A stretch of 64,000 nucleotides of DNA from Corbicula japonica. Its lineage: Eukaryota > Mollusca > Bivalvia > Venerida > Cyrenidae. The translations under genes were made by a program, and so were the position numbers. Where the stretch lies: NCBI GenBank assembly GCA_038501625.1, contig JAZAYU010000034.1:744001-808000 (forward strand), in the 5' to 3' direction. The notes beneath the pieces were generated by a model. That model was not told the DNA's origin. It did no database searches and saw nothing but the letters and a program-made list of their open reading frames with translations. This document shows, piece by piece, positions 63,405 to 64,000 of this stretch. Positions within the stretch are counted from its first letter, which is position 1, and each line of letters opens with the position of its first letter.

Positions 63405-63814
63405 AACCAGACCGAAATCATTCACACGGAACCAACGGGTTATCTCGGTTATTTCAAGACGAAACCATGTCGTGTAAGGTATCGAACAAAACGTCTCAAC
63501 ATGTTCTATGCAATGCTATTGACATTTTCTCTCCGTCTAGAGCCGAGTCCCTGACCCTTAATGGACGCGAACCAAGCTCTAGATCGGGTATACGAGTCAG
63601 CTCCGTATACTTCCGGGAGATCATGTCATTCTAAAAATAACCCCGTGATGTCATTCTAAAAATAACCCCGTGATGTCATTCTAAAAATAACCCCGTGATG
63701 TCATTCTAAATTTAGAACCGCGCTGCCTCCAACATGACGTCATGAGCATGAGTCATATCCAATATGGCAGCCGCGCATGCGCAGTCATGAGGGTAAACCG
63801 ACGATCTTACTACT
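63405..63814 (-). repeat. Right TIR of the mini-Polinton, probable promoter
   Basis: Inverted copy of 60214-60600, with three AAAATAACCCCGTGATGTCA units (two on the left). CRE TGACGTCA lies at 63735-63742. It is placed directly upstream of the two minus-strand genes. Confidence 0.85.
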
Positions 63815-63838
63815 CAACACTTCGGCGTCTAATGCAAG

Positions 63839-64000
63839 CAACTATATCATATACTGAAAATGAAACTTCGGACGTATGGAAGAACGCGGAAGTGAAGATG
63901 TATGACGATAACTGTGATGTGTATAGTTTCCTTGCCGGGGACGGTAAAACTAAATTTATTGCATCATTTGATGGACTGGGAACACCTCGGGTGATCAAAA
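63839..64000 (+). CDS. Exon resembling the TAB1 PP2C-like domain, cut by the window end
   Basis: After the acceptor AATGCAAG (63837-63838) the frame reads ATISYTENETSDVWKNAEVK, then MYDDNCDVYSFLAGDGKTKF and IASFDGLGTPRVIK, open to the end. F-D-G-L-G-T-x-R-V matches the position of the F-N-G-Y-D-G-N-R-V motif of TAB1, a pseudophosphatase adaptor of TAK1 in innate signalling. The metal-binding D-G-H-G of active PP2C is altered here too. The incoming phase is 1. The identification is tentative. Confidence 0.5.

Larger units (their letters stand above)
60214..63814. mobile_element. Miniature Polinton/Maverick-like element (3.6 kb), 6-bp TSD CAACAC
   Basis: The termini AGTAGTAGGGGCGACGG and the inverted AGTAGTAAGATCGTCGG start 5'-AG as in Polintons. 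They are flanked by exact CAACAC at 60208-60213 and 63815-63820. TIRs are about 390-410 bp. Polintons normally span 15-20 kb with polymerase B, integrase, ATPase, protease and capsid genes; here only two small minus-strand genes (62602-63033, 63047-63313) remain, plus three tandem-repeat arrays. It is a deletion derivative that presumably depends on a full element for mobility. Assignment rests on end structure and one gene family; the polymerase and integrase are absent. Confidence 0.72.

Overview
This is a window of animal nuclear DNA, most likely from a bivalve mollusc. It has small exons separated by long AT-rich introns with GT/AG borders, no compact operons, dense short interspersed elements, microsatellites and a 500-base assembly gap (38938-39437). 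Several repeats look like ones I know from clam, mussel and oyster genomes, notably elements beginning TAGCTCACCTGAGCAC and ending GGGCCATNATGGCCCTCTTG with tandem-repeat cores (the pearl/Helitron-like type). The species cannot be fixed from the sequence.

Layout. (1) 914-38624, + strand: a 37.7 kb gene whose 11 exons I joined by reading frame and splice phase. It gives 306 residues and is still open at its 3' end, near the gap. It encodes an EF-hand-like region, a nucleoside 2-deoxyribosyltransferase-like Rossmann domain and a further EF-hand helix. Its introns hold nested transposons: a 2.9 kb long-TIR element (7764-10663), about eight copies of a perfect-hairpin MITE, about 13 copies of a TTAA-flanked MITE, two Helitron-like families nested in each other (17.8-23.7 kb), and a hAT element inside a MITE (25.4-26.3 kb). 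(2) 38.9-44.1 kb: the gap, a 20-bp satellite, a decayed DIRS-like retrotransposon on the minus strand, a third Helitron-like element and a possible pseudogene. (3) 45011-50774, + strand: a complete 6-exon acid-sphingomyelinase-like phosphodiesterase gene (SMPDL3 family, 465 aa) with a signal peptide, all visible metal ligands and a GPI-anchor-like tail. (4) 51180-53803: a second long-TIR element with a 5-bp target duplication. (5) 57299-59303, minus strand: a small unknown gene (124 aa) with a probable spliced 5' UTR and a textbook ISRE (GAAACCGAAACT) just upstream. (6) 59507 onward, + strand: the first exon of a divergent gene and, at 63839-64000, a later exon resembling the PP2C-like domain of TAB1. 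(7) 60214-63814: inserted between these exons, a 3.6 kb element with the Polinton/Maverick end signature (AG...CT termini, TIRs of about 400 bp, 6-bp TSD CAACAC). It keeps only two small genes; one resembles the F54H12.2-like proteins that accompany animal Polintons and may be a capsid-type protein.

The host genes from 45 to 64 kb (SMPDL3-like, ISRE-linked small gene, TAB1-like) could form a small innate-immunity neighbourhood. That is inference. The strongest candidate for something new is the miniature Polinton, whose terminal repeats carry CRE, NRF1 and YY1-like motifs directly upstream of its two genes.
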